Source of the DNA: Bacillota bacterium
GTDB lineage: Bacteria; Bacillota; Clostridia; Peptostreptococcales; Anaerovoracaceae
Reading direction: 5' to 3'
DNA length: 64,000 bases
NCBI GenBank assembly: GCA_017440275.1
Contig: JAFSHN010000050.1
Location: 1 to 64,000, forward strand
The notes beneath the pieces were generated by a model that saw only the letters and a list, made by a program, of their open reading frames with translations, made no database searches and had not been told where the DNA came from. Numbering within the stretch: position 1 is the stretch's first letter; every line of letters starts with the position of its first letter. The translations under genes and the position numbers were made by a program. Shown here one piece after another: positions 7,744 through 16,247 of the stretch.

Positions 7744-9524
7744 ATTATCCCCCTGTACATTCCTTCCAGTCGGGTTTTCAATCCCGAATTACGTTTCCCC
7801 TCTTCATTATTATCTATCATAGCCTTGAGATAGTCATCTCTTCCTACAATTATCACCTTTTCTTTTCCCCTGGTGACAGCTGTATAAATCAAATTCCTTG
7901 TGGCAAGTGCCGGTGGGAACCAACTCATTGGAATTATAACTACAGGAAATTCACTTCCCTGACTCTTATGAACAGTAACAGCATAGGCTAACTCAATTTC
8001 ATCAAACTGAATATATGGATACTCTACCCATCTTTCATCGTCAAAGCACACTACAATTTTCTTTTCTTCATCGTAAACTGCCGCGACAATGCCGGTTTCG
8101 CCATTAAAAACACCTTTGCCGAAAGAGCCGTCACTTTTTTTATACTCAAGCCTGTAATTGTTCTTTATCTGCATAACCCGGTCACCTTGTCTGAAAACAC
8201 GGCTACCGAATTTCAATTCATCTTTTCCCTCTGACGGCGGATTAAAAATCTTCTGCAAATGCTCATTCAAATTCGCACTTCCCAATATGCCCTTTTTGAC
8301 AGGGGTCAAAATCTGAACCTTTTCAAGTGGCCATTTTGGTGCAATTGAAGTTATCTTTTCCAGAATTTCCTGTTGTTTGTCTCCTGCAAGAAGCAAGAAA
8401 TCTCCACCATAATCAGGATATTCTCCTTTATTAATCCTATGAGCGTTAACTATTATGCTGCTTTCTTCTGCTTGACGGAAAATTTCCGTAAGTCTGCTGG
8501 TATGCACACAGCCGCTCTCAATCAAGTCTCCCAGTACATTTCCTGCTCCTACAGAAGGAAGCTGATCAGCATCGCCGGTCAATATCAGCCTGCTTCCGGG
8601 CTTAAGCGCTCTGCAAAGCGCGCCCATAAGCATCAGATCCATCATAGAAGTCTCATCCACTATTACAGCATCGCAGTCTAAAGGATTTAGTGCATTTCGT
8701 CCAAATGCCATTTGACCCGTTTCTTCATCATAATAGTATTCCAGCAGTCTATGAACCGTCATGGCAAATTTACCGCTGGTTTGAGTTATTCTTTTGGCCG
8801 CTCTCCCTGTAGGTGCTGCTACTGCCACCTCTAGTCCACCATCCTCCATAATCTTAATTAAATTATTGATTATTGTGGTTTTTCCGGTTCCCGGTCCTCC
8901 GGTTATTATAGAGACACCATAGTCCAGGGATGATTTTATGGCATCCTTTTGCTGCTTCGACAGGACAATGTTTCCTATACTCTGTACTTTTCTTATTACC
9001 GCATCCACATCTGTAGCTATAGGTTTCGGCACAAATTCAGCCAGTTCAGCAATCTTGGATACGACAAAGCATTCAGTTTTGTAATATCCATAAAAATACA
9101 ACACTTCCCGACCGTCCAGCATAGTGAGCTGCAATTCGCCCTCGTATGCCATATCTTCCATCACATCTTCGATAGGTTCGCTGCTTAGTTCGAGAAATTT
9201 CCCGATCTGCACACAAAACTCACGTGCCGGCACAAATGTATGTCCATTACTGATGTACCCTGCCATGCCATGAGTTATAGCAGCTTTGATGCGATATGGA
9301 TTATCAGCTTCCATCCCAAGCATAAAAGCTGCTTCATCCACTTTTGCAAATTTCATCGTCGGAAATTCTTCAAGCAACCAATATGGATTATCTTCCGTCA
9401 ATCCTATGGCCGCATCCCCTACAAGGGCAAATATTTTGATAATATAGTAGTTTGAAAATCCTAATTTACGTAAAAACAAGGTCACCTCTGGGGTGACCTG
9501 GCTTATCTTTGTTATCTGTTCCAT
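7740..9524 (-). CDS. RecD2-like helicase, short form lacking the N-terminal domain
   Basis: This is an SF1B 5'-3' DNA helicase. It shows Walker A GGPGTGKTT (209-217), Walker B IVDETSMMD, GDADQLPSVGAG, and the C-terminal YAVTVHKSQGSEF motif. Helix-hairpin-helix-like repeats fill residues 1-120. RecD2/YrrC proteins usually have over 700 residues; this one has 594 and begins where the family's N-terminal OB-like domain normally ends. No upstream reading frame restores it, because cca overlaps its start by 13 bases. It is either a genuine short variant or an N-terminal loss. It is co-transcribed with cca and comFC. Confidence 0.85.
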   Translation of the reverse strand: MEQITKISQVTPEVTLFLRKLGFSNYYIIKIFALVGDAAIGLTEDNPYWLLEEFPTMKFAKVDEAAFMLGMEADNPYRIKAAITHGMAGYISNGHTFVPAREFCVQIGKFLELSSEPIEDVMEDMAYEGELQLTMLDGREVLYFYGYYKTECFVVSKIAELAEFVPKPIATDVDAVIRKVQSIGNIVLSKQQKDAIKSSLDYGVSIITGGPGTGKTTIINNLIKIMEDGGLEVAVAAPTGRAAKRITQTSGKFAMTVHRLLEYYYDEETGQMAFGRNALNPLDCDAVIVDETSMMDLMLMGALCRALKPGSRLILTGDADQLPSVGAGNVLGDLIESGCVHTSRLTEIFRQAEESSIIVNAHRINKGEYPDYGGDFLLLAGDKQQEILEKITSIAPKWPLEKVQILTPVKKGILGSANLNEHLQKIFNPPSEGKDELKFGSRVFRQGDRVMQIKNNYRLEYKKSDGSFGKGVFNGETGIVAAVYDEEKKIVVCFDDERWVEYPYIQFDEIELAYAVTVHKSQGSEFPVVIIPMSWFPPALATRNLIYTAVTRGKEKVIIVGRDDYLKAMIDNNEEGKRNSGLKTRLEGMYRGII

Positions 9525-10828
9525 TTAACGCCTCTGAGCATAGCTGCAAACTTGTTCTTGTTATACATTTCCGCAAGTCTCAAAAGGTCTGTACGAGTAT
9601 TTCTGAGCGGATGAGTATGGATTTCATCCATAAGCATTGAAAGAATCTTTTCAGCTCTTTCAGGTGGGCACGCACCTGCTTCAACTAAGTCGTTGGCATC
9701 CACAACTAAGTCTTCGAGGAAAATAGCCTCTTTTTTATTAAGAACTTCTTCCAGCATATACATTTTGCTCTTAATCTTTGTTTCTGAGTCATATCCAAAG
9801 ACAATTCTCTGAGCCTTTTCCATATTGGTCAGATAATTGTAACGATCCCAGCCCTTCTGATACAGGAACTGCTTCAAAGAAGTCTTATTGTTTATAAAAT
9901 AGAATTTAGGGAGGTCATTTACTGCATCCAGTAAAAGAGTCTCTGTCACTTCATCAAAGTTCAGCGATTCAATAACAGGTCTGATTTTCTTTCTGTCGAT
10001 ACAAGTAAAGAACAATCCTAATCTTCTTTCTTCAACCTGCTGACTGAGATTGATTCCCCTGCACAGGTCTAACAGGTCAGACTTTTCTCTGCCTGTCAAT
10101 CTCATATTGTGTCCTAAAACAACCCACAGAAGCCCCATATCAATGAGCATCTTGAGACCCTTACCTGCATCTACTGCATTCATAAGCATTGTAAATTCGT
10201 CTCTTACTTTATTCTTGCTCACATTTTCAAGTAAGTTTGCGTTTGCAAGAATTGCCTCGTGAACGCTCTTATGTAAGTCAAACTGTAATTCTGCAGCAAG
10301 ACGAATAGCTCTGAGCATACGAACAGGGTCTTCTTTGAAACATTCATCGGCAGGCTTGATTGTTCTGATTAATTTTTTGCGAAGGTCTTCTCTTCCTTCG
10401 TACATATCAATAAATCTCTGCTGACTATCAGCTATAGCATTGATTGTAAAATCTTTTCGCGCTAAATCTTCCTGAATAGTTCCAACAAAAGCCACTTCTG
10501 TAGGACGTCCGTTTTCGTATTTGCCCTCGCTACGGTACGTTCCGATATCTGCAATGATGCCGGTTTCGCCTACCACATCCCCATCTTTATCCAGAATTTC
10601 TTCGATATATTCCAATCTGATTACACTGAACTTTTCGCTGAGAACATCAGCCTCAGGAAATACTTCCTTTAACTGATTCAGATCGGCATTAGTTGACAAA
10701 TCCCATGCAAAAGGCTTACGTCCTAAAACGGAATCTCTTACACAATCGCCTACTACATAAGCTTCATAACCTGCCTCTGATAATCTTGTTAAAATCTTTC
10801 CTACTTCTTTAGGTAATTTTACTAACAT
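9512..10828 (-). CDS. cca: CCA tRNA nucleotidyltransferase family, altered DxD motif
   Basis: Class II nucleotidyltransferase/poly(A) polymerase head domain followed by tRNA-binding helical domains, 438 residues. CCA-adding enzymes extend tRNA 3' ends from CTP and ATP. VVGDCVRDSVLG (25-36) is the family glycine/Arg-Asp motif. The metal-binding DxD normally found at the next position reads A41-W42-D43, so the first catalytic Asp is Ala (codon GCA). The rest, including FTINAIA and the RMLRAIRLAAEL segment, is intact. Family membership is firm; full catalytic activity is uncertain. Its start overlaps the yhaM stop and its end overlaps the helicase start. Confidence 0.85.
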   Translation of the reverse strand: MLVKLPKEVGKILTRLSEAGYEAYVVGDCVRDSVLGRKPFAWDLSTNADLNQLKEVFPEADVLSEKFSVIRLEYIEEILDKDGDVVGETGIIADIGTYRSEGKYENGRPTEVAFVGTIQEDLARKDFTINAIADSQQRFIDMYEGREDLRKKLIRTIKPADECFKEDPVRMLRAIRLAAELQFDLHKSVHEAILANANLLENVSKNKVRDEFTMLMNAVDAGKGLKMLIDMGLLWVVLGHNMRLTGREKSDLLDLCRGINLSQQVEERRLGLFFTCIDRKKIRPVIESLNFDEVTETLLLDAVNDLPKFYFINNKTSLKQFLYQKGWDRYNYLTNMEKAQRIVFGYDSETKIKSKMYMLEEVLNKKEAIFLEDLVVDANDLVEAGACPPERAEKILSMLMDEIHTHPLRNTRTDLLRLAEMYNKNKFAAMLRGVKWNR

Positions 10829-11799
10829 TGAATGTTTTCTCCTTCACTTGGTTTATAAAGTTTTCTGTTATCTAAAGTCCAAACTCGGTCGCTGAATTGT
10901 CCCGGCTCTGTGGCTTCAAGGGCCGAAAACATATCAAACATTCGAGCGTCCAGAATGTCTAAATAGTGAAGCACTTCTGCTTCTGGGAAAAGAGGTTTCT
11001 TAGGACTTCCGAACTCAGGCTCATAGTGATGTGTCAGCACCATATGTTCCAGCATAACAGCTTTTTCTCTCGGTACTGCAAGCTCTTCTGCCAGCTTATC
11101 AAGAGTCTTGATTCCCTGAATAATGTGTCCCAGCATTTGCCCTTCAAAAGAATATCCGGTTGCTATTCCATCTTCTTCGGCCTGTATTTCGTTGAGTTTT
11201 TCCATATCATGAAGTATAACGCCTGCCAGAACCCAGTCTTGCTTCAGGTTTGTATAAACCTGACAAATTTTTTCTCCTGTCATCAGCATTCTTTTAGTAT
11301 GGTACAAAAGTCCTCCCAGCTGAGCATGATGATTTTTTTGTGCTGCCGGATAATACATCAGTCTATCCTTGTTGTCATCAAGTACTTTGAGACAGATATT
11401 TCTAAGGTCTTTATCCTGCATTGCCTCCGCAATTCCGTGAATATATCCATACATTGCTGCAGGATCTTCCGGTGCTGCCTTTACAAAATCTCGCTTTTCC
11501 TGTTCATCACTGAGTTCACTTAGTCTGATGCGCTGAACTCTGAGCTGCAACTGACCGTTCCATTCAGTAACAAGACCTTTTACCTTAACGATATCCTTTT
11601 CTTTGAGCGCCGCTAAAGCCGGGTATTCACTTTCGCTTACATCCCATTTCTTTGCAGTTACTTCTCCTGTACTGTCTCCCAAAGTAATGTCCAGATATTG
11701 TTTGCTATTGGAGCCCACTTTGATTCCCACGGACTTAACCATGAAAAACTCTACGACCTCCATATCCTTTCTCAAATCTTTAATAAATAATTCTTTCAT
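10822..11799 (-). CDS. yhaM: YhaM-type 3'-5' exoribonuclease
   Basis: The 325-residue protein has an N-terminal OB-fold nucleic-acid domain (about 10-95) and an HD phosphohydrolase domain. The HD residues are visible in GGLLYHTKRM, ILHDMEKL and MVLTHH. YhaM/CBF1 enzymes degrade RNA and single-stranded DNA from the 3' end using divalent metal. It is the first gene of the yhaM-cca-recD-comFC run. The last residues overlap the cca ATG by seven bases. Confidence 0.9.
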   Translation of the reverse strand: MKELFIKDLRKDMEVVEFFMVKSVGIKVGSNSKQYLDITLGDSTGEVTAKKWDVSESEYPALAALKEKDIVKVKGLVTEWNGQLQLRVQRIRLSELSDEQEKRDFVKAAPEDPAAMYGYIHGIAEAMQDKDLRNICLKVLDDNKDRLMYYPAAQKNHHAQLGGLLYHTKRMLMTGEKICQVYTNLKQDWVLAGVILHDMEKLNEIQAEEDGIATGYSFEGQMLGHIIQGIKTLDKLAEELAVPREKAVMLEHMVLTHHYEPEFGSPKKPLFPEAEVLHYLDILDARMFDMFSALEATEPGQFSDRVWTLDNRKLYKPSEGENIQC

Positions 11800-11882
11800 T
11801 TTTACCTTTCCGCTGCCGTATCGGCAAGATTGTAGGTTATATTATACACCAAAAATACATCCCCCGCAAGGGTTTGAGCCTA

Positions 11883-12638
11883 TTACATAAGAATGAAGCG
11901 TTTGATGATAGCATCTATGTCATCTGCCGAAGTTATATCTTCTTCCCAAGTGCAGATTAAATTCTTATGCTGCACGAACCCGGCTTTCCTATACAGTTCA
12001 ATCTTTTGTTGTGCACGATAATAGTAGTCTTCATCATCCATAAGGCCAAAATGCTCCCATATTACAATTCTGCCATCAGGACATCTTATGATAAAATCAG
12101 GAAACAGTATTTTGCCATCTATAACCATTTTTTCTTCAGTGCGAAAAGGCAGATTATGCTGTTCCAACCTGCTCCCTATCAGCAACTCAGATTTTGATCT
12201 GACCTGTACACCTCTTTTGGTTTTGTATTTAAGTTCTTCACTTCTGAAAGTATTTCTCTCATAATCTTCCGTCATCCAATTCCAGTCTTCGGCAGTATAT
12301 AAACTTTCATAGTCATTAAAAATATTTAATATCTTATTTAATCTTTCGCTTTTCGGTTTTTGTAGTTTTTCGAGAGCTTCTATTATTGTTTTTCTATTAT
12401 TTTCAAGAGCCTTAATCTCTTTTTCATTCTTTATATTTCTGGCTAAATAAATTATCCTATTTTTATCACTTGTAATCCCCTTTGTTTTACCATCTGCAAG
12501 TTCATAAAAGTAATATCTCCCATTTCTTACGCGCATATAAACAGCAGCTTCCTTATTCTTGTAATTCTTCTTTGTATTCTTTAATTGTAGATTTATCTTT
12601 TCTAATAATTTTTTTAACAATACTTCAGTATAATCCAT
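11883..12638 (-). CDS. Orphan PD-(D/E)XK nuclease-like protein
   Basis: I do not recognise a named family for this 251-residue protein. The first half is Lys/Glu-rich and helical. The second half has a restriction-endonuclease-like core: RSKSELLIG (E151), LFPDFII (D181) and IVIWEHFG (E195, H196), followed by a QQKIELY helix. The order E-D-ExH fits PD-(D/E)XK nucleases. It stands alone, with no methylase or helicase beside it. Its promoter carries a 15-base palindrome over the -10 element, so tight control is likely. Confidence 0.6.
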   Translation of the reverse strand: MDYTEVLLKKLLEKINLQLKNTKKNYKNKEAAVYMRVRNGRYYFYELADGKTKGITSDKNRIIYLARNIKNEKEIKALENNRKTIIEALEKLQKPKSERLNKILNIFNDYESLYTAEDWNWMTEDYERNTFRSEELKYKTKRGVQVRSKSELLIGSRLEQHNLPFRTEEKMVIDGKILFPDFIIRCPDGRIVIWEHFGLMDDEDYYYRAQQKIELYRKAGFVQHKNLICTWEEDITSADDIDAIIKRFILM

Positions 12639-12643
12639 AGGCC

Positions 12644-12690
12644 CCTCCTGTATATGGTAAAATTTACCACACGCAGGAGGAGTTTGTCAA
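12644..12690 (-). promoter_or_regulatory. Promoter with operator palindrome over the -10
   Basis: On the minus strand TTGACA (12685-12690) and TAAATT (12661-12666) are 18 bases apart. The palindrome TGGTAAA-A-TTTACCA (12655-12669) covers the -10. It is nested inside CCTCCTG (12644-12650) and CAGGAGG (12674-12680), the former being the complement of the gene's AGGAGG ribosome site. From this promoter the RNA would begin inside the dyad, so a DNA operator is the better reading. If transcripts start further upstream, the same sequence would form a hairpin hiding the ribosome site. Confidence 0.6.
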
Positions 12691-12693
12691 ATT

Positions 12694-13047
12694 CCTAATT
12701 TAGTGCCTCAAATCAGCATTTTTAGGCTTTTTTTACTTTACAATTCCTAAAAGTTTTCGTTTGCATGTCTTTTTTAGTCGAGATTCCTAAAAAACTATTT
12801 TATAAAATTTTTTTAGCCATGATGAACTTTCCTCTGCCTAAAAACCTAAGTCGTTATCAAAATTTTAGGCGTTGCTTTCCACCTCTTGCCTAATTTTCTT
12901 CAAAAACTCCATAAGTTTAGGTACCCTGCCTAAAAAACAATTTCTCAGAATTTTTTTAGGAAAACGACATTTCACTTTGCCCAAAAATCATCCCACCAAA
13001 CAAATAATTAGGCAATCGTTCCACCTCCTCTTTTCTTTTCCTAAAAA
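12694..13047. repeat. Array of phased imperfect palindromes
   Basis: Six units of 32-33 bases each begin CCTAAAA-like and end TTTTAGG-like: 12746-12778, 12786-12817, 12837-12869, 12889-12921, 12929-12960 and 12980-13012. Degenerate half-units flank them at 12694, 12706-12726 and 13040. The arms are always 30-31 bases apart, and the gaps between units are 7 or 19 bases. All half-sites therefore fall near whole turns of the helix. The interiors vary. The array fills the space between the divergent nuclease-like and nadE genes. I know no family for it. Confidence 0.65.
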
Positions 13048-13052
13048 AAGAG

Positions 13053-13058
13053 TATAAT
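13053..13058 (+). promoter_or_regulatory. -10 element of nadE
   Basis: TATAAT lies 24 bases before the nadE ATG, with AGGAGG between them. The -35 region (TTTTCT) is weak and adjoins the palindrome array, so an activator may be needed. Confidence 0.55.
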
Positions 13059-13082
13059 ATCAACCATAGGAGGATTTAGCTT

Positions 13083-13820
13083 ATGAGTTTTGATGCAAAA
13101 AAAGTAAAAGATGATATCGTTCTCTGGATCAGAGAGTGGTTTGAGAATAATGGACCCGGCTGCAATGCGATTGTTGCAATTTCCGGCGGCAAAGACAGCT
13201 CAGTTGTTGCGGCACTGTGTGTTGAGGCGCTGGGAAAAGACAGAGTAATAGGCGTTATGCTACCAAAGGGTGATCAATTTGATATTAATGTTTCCAAAGC
13301 CCTTATCGAGCATCTTGGAATCAGGTCTTTTGAAATAAACATCAAAGATTGTTTCGACGGTCTTATGGGACAGTTACAGAATCAGCTTCCTGAAGTTTCA
13401 GTTCAAGCAATCACCAATCTTCCTCCGCGTTTAAGAATGTCCGCAACTTACGCGGTGAGTCAATGTATGAACGGCCGTGTTGCTAACACTTGTAACTTAA
13501 GCGAAGACTGGGTTGGTTATTCCACACGTTACGGCGATGCTGCAGGCGATTTCAGTCCGTTGAGTTTCGTAACTGTGCAGGAAGTTAAAGCCATTGGAAG
13601 AGAATTGGGGCTTCCGGATATGTTTGTGGATAAGACACCTATCGATGGTCTGCAGGCCAAAACCGACGAAGAAAATTTAGGATTCACTTACGCAGTTTTA
13701 GACAGATATATCAGAACCGGCGTAATTGATGATCCGGCAACGAAAGAAAGAATCGACAGACTACACAAAATCAATCAGTTTAAGCTGAGATTTATGGACT
13801 GTTTCCATTATGAACCATAA
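13083..13820 (+). CDS. nadE: Ammonia-dependent NAD+ synthetase
   Basis: NadE adenylates and amidates nicotinic acid adenine dinucleotide to NAD+. The PP-loop SGGKDSS is at 34-40, and the NLSEDWVGYSTRYGDAAGDF stretch and the PIDGLQAKTDEE segment match the NH3-dependent family. At 245 residues it has no glutaminase domain. AGGAGG lies nine bases before the ATG. It is a single gene ending at the hairpin at 13826-13853. Confidence 0.95.
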   Translation: MSFDAKKVKDDIVLWIREWFENNGPGCNAIVAISGGKDSSVVAALCVEALGKDRVIGVMLPKGDQFDINVSKALIEHLGIRSFEINIKDCFDGLMGQLQNQLPEVSVQAITNLPPRLRMSATYAVSQCMNGRVANTCNLSEDWVGYSTRYGDAAGDFSPLSFVTVQEVKAIGRELGLPDMFVDKTPIDGLQAKTDEENLGFTYAVLDRYIRTGVIDDPATKERIDRLHKINQFKLRFMDCFHYEP

Positions 13821-13825
13821 CAAAC

Positions 13826-13853
13826 AAGGGAAGCGCCGTCAGGCACTTCCCTT
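13826..13853 (+). terminator. Terminator between nadE and the histidine kinase gene
   Basis: AAGGGAAG and CTTCCCTTT form the outer stem and GCC/GGC the inner stem, with one bulged pair. A T-rich run follows on the plus strand. It lies between convergent genes and may serve both. Confidence 0.75.
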
Positions 13854-13859
13854 TATCTT

Positions 13860-15476
13860 TTAATTTGCTTTTTTCATTAGAATTGTTGCCTTGAAAAGGT
13901 CTCCATCAATGCTGATTTCAAAAACACCATCCATCAGTTTGACAAGGTCCTTGGCTATGGCAAGTCCGAGGCCGCTGCCTTCAGTATTTCGCGACTCATC
14001 TCCGCGCTTAAATCTTTCCATCAATTCATCTGCCGGAATATTAAGAGCTTCCTGCGATATATTTTTAACCTCAAGAAGTACCATATTGTCCGTATCTTTC
14101 ATATTAATGTAAACGCGGCTTCCCTCGAGAGCATATTTTGAAATATTTCCGAGTAGGTTTTCAATTACGCGCCACATCAACTGGCCATCAGCATATATTC
14201 TTGTACTGTCGCACATATTTTTAACATGTACATCCAGATTTCGCAAAGCAAGACGTTCTTCCATTTCGCCGAGGCTCTGAGTCAGCAAGGCTTCTAAGTC
14301 AATTTCTTCTATATTAACAGGAATATTCCCGCTGGAAGCTTTTGCCGCCTCAAAAAGGTTCTCAGTGAGAGATTTAAGTCGTTGAGTTTTCTTGTCAAGT
14401 ATTTCAAGATACTCAGGCGCATTCGGGCTGTCCAAACCCTCTTCTTTCATCAGATGCACATAAGAAATCATAGAAGTAAGAGGAGTCTTTAAATCGTGTG
14501 ACACATTTGAAATCAGGTCCGTCTTCATTCTCTGGTTTTTCAGTTCATTCTGGACCGCTATGCTTGACGCGTGGGAAATATCATTGATTCCTTCTGCAAG
14601 CCTGTCAAGTTCACCTTTGATTCCTTTGGCATCGGCATTAACAGGAATAACATAATTCAAGTTACCGTTCCGAACCTCTTCAACACCCTTTCGGATTTCA
14701 ATATATTTTTTAACCGATTTCGGCACTATAAGAATTATCAGAATAAGTACTATTGGCAAGCCAAACCATGTTGCGCATAATATTGCCCCGATTATCAGAG
14801 CAACCATAATCTTTGCCATTACCCGGTCATTATTCTTAAAGCCGCGGTAAATAGCAAGGAAGCTTCCGCCTAAAAGGGATTTTTCCCAGAGTTGACGGGC
14901 TTTTATCTTTTTGACAAGCGACAGCAGACATAGCATAGTCACGATTACCAGCGCTGCCTCGGCTGCTATCAACCCTATAATTATGGCATCTTCAGCAACT
15001 ATGTGATCCTCATACGGATTGCTCCAAGTCCAAAAGCTGAAATTCGCATATTTAATCCAGTATTCATGCAAAAGTGATAACAGTAATGACGTTGAAGTTC
15101 CCGCGGCAATACCGCCGACCAATAAGAGTTCAGACCAAATCCGGTCAATCCAGTTAAGTTTATATCGTCCGTCTTCAGTCTTATTGAACTGCCCAACCAT
15201 TACCATCAGCACTACAAGAATAATCACTGCAGCAATGATATTGATTATAGTCCACAGAGCTGCCGCTTCGAGGGCAGTATTATAGTCGTTTGTATCGTGT
15301 ATCGTACCATACCAGTAATGATCTTCCCCGCTTCTTGAGAACCAGCCCATATTGTCAATAGCTATATACATACTTCCCATCAGTAAGGCTCCTGTAATAG
15401 TTACGACTTCTATGCACCAAAGAATCCAATATACGACAAGACCGGTTTTATTATAATTTCTCAATTTTGTATCCAA
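13860..15476 (-). CDS. Membrane sensor histidine kinase
   Basis: This 538-residue kinase has about five membrane segments (13-35, 74-95, 117-136, 164-188 and 218-252), a HAMP-like linker, a HisKA box with H327 in SNVSHDLKTPLTS, and a HATPase domain with N-box NLLGNISKYA and G-box GSGLGLAIAKDL. The signal is not evident: the sensing part is mostly membrane with short loops, as in kinases responding to envelope stress or lipid-linked ligands. It overlaps its response regulator by 26 bases and lies just after PBP and SEDS genes, so a cell-wall role is plausible but inferred. Confidence 0.9.
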   Translation of the reverse strand: MDTKLRNYNKTGLVVYWILWCIEVVTITGALLMGSMYIAIDNMGWFSRSGEDHYWYGTIHDTNDYNTALEAAALWTIINIIAAVIILVVLMVMVGQFNKTEDGRYKLNWIDRIWSELLLVGGIAAGTSTSLLLSLLHEYWIKYANFSFWTWSNPYEDHIVAEDAIIIGLIAAEAALVIVTMLCLLSLVKKIKARQLWEKSLLGGSFLAIYRGFKNNDRVMAKIMVALIIGAILCATWFGLPIVLILIILIVPKSVKKYIEIRKGVEEVRNGNLNYVIPVNADAKGIKGELDRLAEGINDISHASSIAVQNELKNQRMKTDLISNVSHDLKTPLTSMISYVHLMKEEGLDSPNAPEYLEILDKKTQRLKSLTENLFEAAKASSGNIPVNIEEIDLEALLTQSLGEMEERLALRNLDVHVKNMCDSTRIYADGQLMWRVIENLLGNISKYALEGSRVYINMKDTDNMVLLEVKNISQEALNIPADELMERFKRGDESRNTEGSGLGLAIAKDLVKLMDGVFEISIDGDLFKATILMKKAN

Positions 15477-16164
15477 TTCCCCACACCACCTTCAAGTATC
15501 TAGGATTTTTCGGGTCAATTTCAATTTTTTCTCTGATTCGTCTGATATGTACCGCTACCGTGTTTTCAGGGCTGTAAGCCGGTTCATTCCATACGTTCTC
15601 GTAGATTTGTTCTATACTGTACACTCTTCCCGCATTTTCAGTAAGCAGCTTCAATATACCAAACTCAATAGGAGTCACCACAACCTGTTCCCCATCCAAA
15701 GTTACGCGCTTTTCGTTGTCGTCCACAATCAATCCCCCTGATTTAAAGACACCTGCTTGAGCCGGACTTCCTGCCATACTTCCTAGATTTACATATCTTC
15801 TGAGTTGGGATTTAACTCTGGCTATTAGTTCCAAAGGATTAAAAGGCTTAGTTACATAGTCGTCAGCTCCGACATTAAGACCCGTTATCTTGTCGTAATC
15901 TTCAGACTTTGCAGAAAGCATTATAATCGGAATGTTCTTTTCCTCACGGATTTTCATAGTTGCCTGTATTCCGTCCATCTTCGGCATCATAATATCCATA
16001 ATTATCAAATGAAGATTTTCACGTCTGGTAATTTCCAACGCCTCTACCCCGTTGAATGCCTTGAAAACTTTGTATCCTTCATTGCGTAGATATATTTCTA
16101 TAGCACCGGCAATTTCTTTGTCGTCGTCACATACCATAATGTTTATATTCTTCATTGACTCCAT
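15451..16164 (-). CDS. OmpR-family response regulator
   Basis: An N-terminal receiver domain (MVCDDDKE acidic pair, phospho-Asp in LIIMDIMMPKMDG, Lys in VTKPFNPLE) precedes a winged-helix DNA-binding domain with VHIRRIREKIE. The reading frame is open to 16233, but the ATG at 16164 is the better start: AAAGGAG lies 11 bases upstream, and the family's usual N-terminus follows directly. This gives 237 residues. It is paired with the histidine kinase whose start it overlaps. Confidence 0.93.
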   Translation of the reverse strand: MESMKNINIMVCDDDKEIAGAIEIYLRNEGYKVFKAFNGVEALEITRRENLHLIIMDIMMPKMDGIQATMKIREEKNIPIIMLSAKSEDYDKITGLNVGADDYVTKPFNPLELIARVKSQLRRYVNLGSMAGSPAQAGVFKSGGLIVDDNEKRVTLDGEQVVVTPIEFGILKLLTENAGRVYSIEQIYENVWNEPAYSPENTVAVHIRRIREKIEIDPKNPRYLKVVWGIGYKIEKL

Positions 16165-16247
16165 ATCTGAATGCTCTCCTTTCGCCTTATGGGTATATAA
16201 TAAGGCTCCTTTTTTACAAAGAAGCCTATTCATTTCTTACAAATTTC

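Noticed and set aside
12694..13047. CRISPR array
   Set aside because: The units are about 32 bases, but their interiors differ, the gaps are only 7 or 19 bases, and no cas genes are near. Conserved parts are the inverted ends, not whole repeats.
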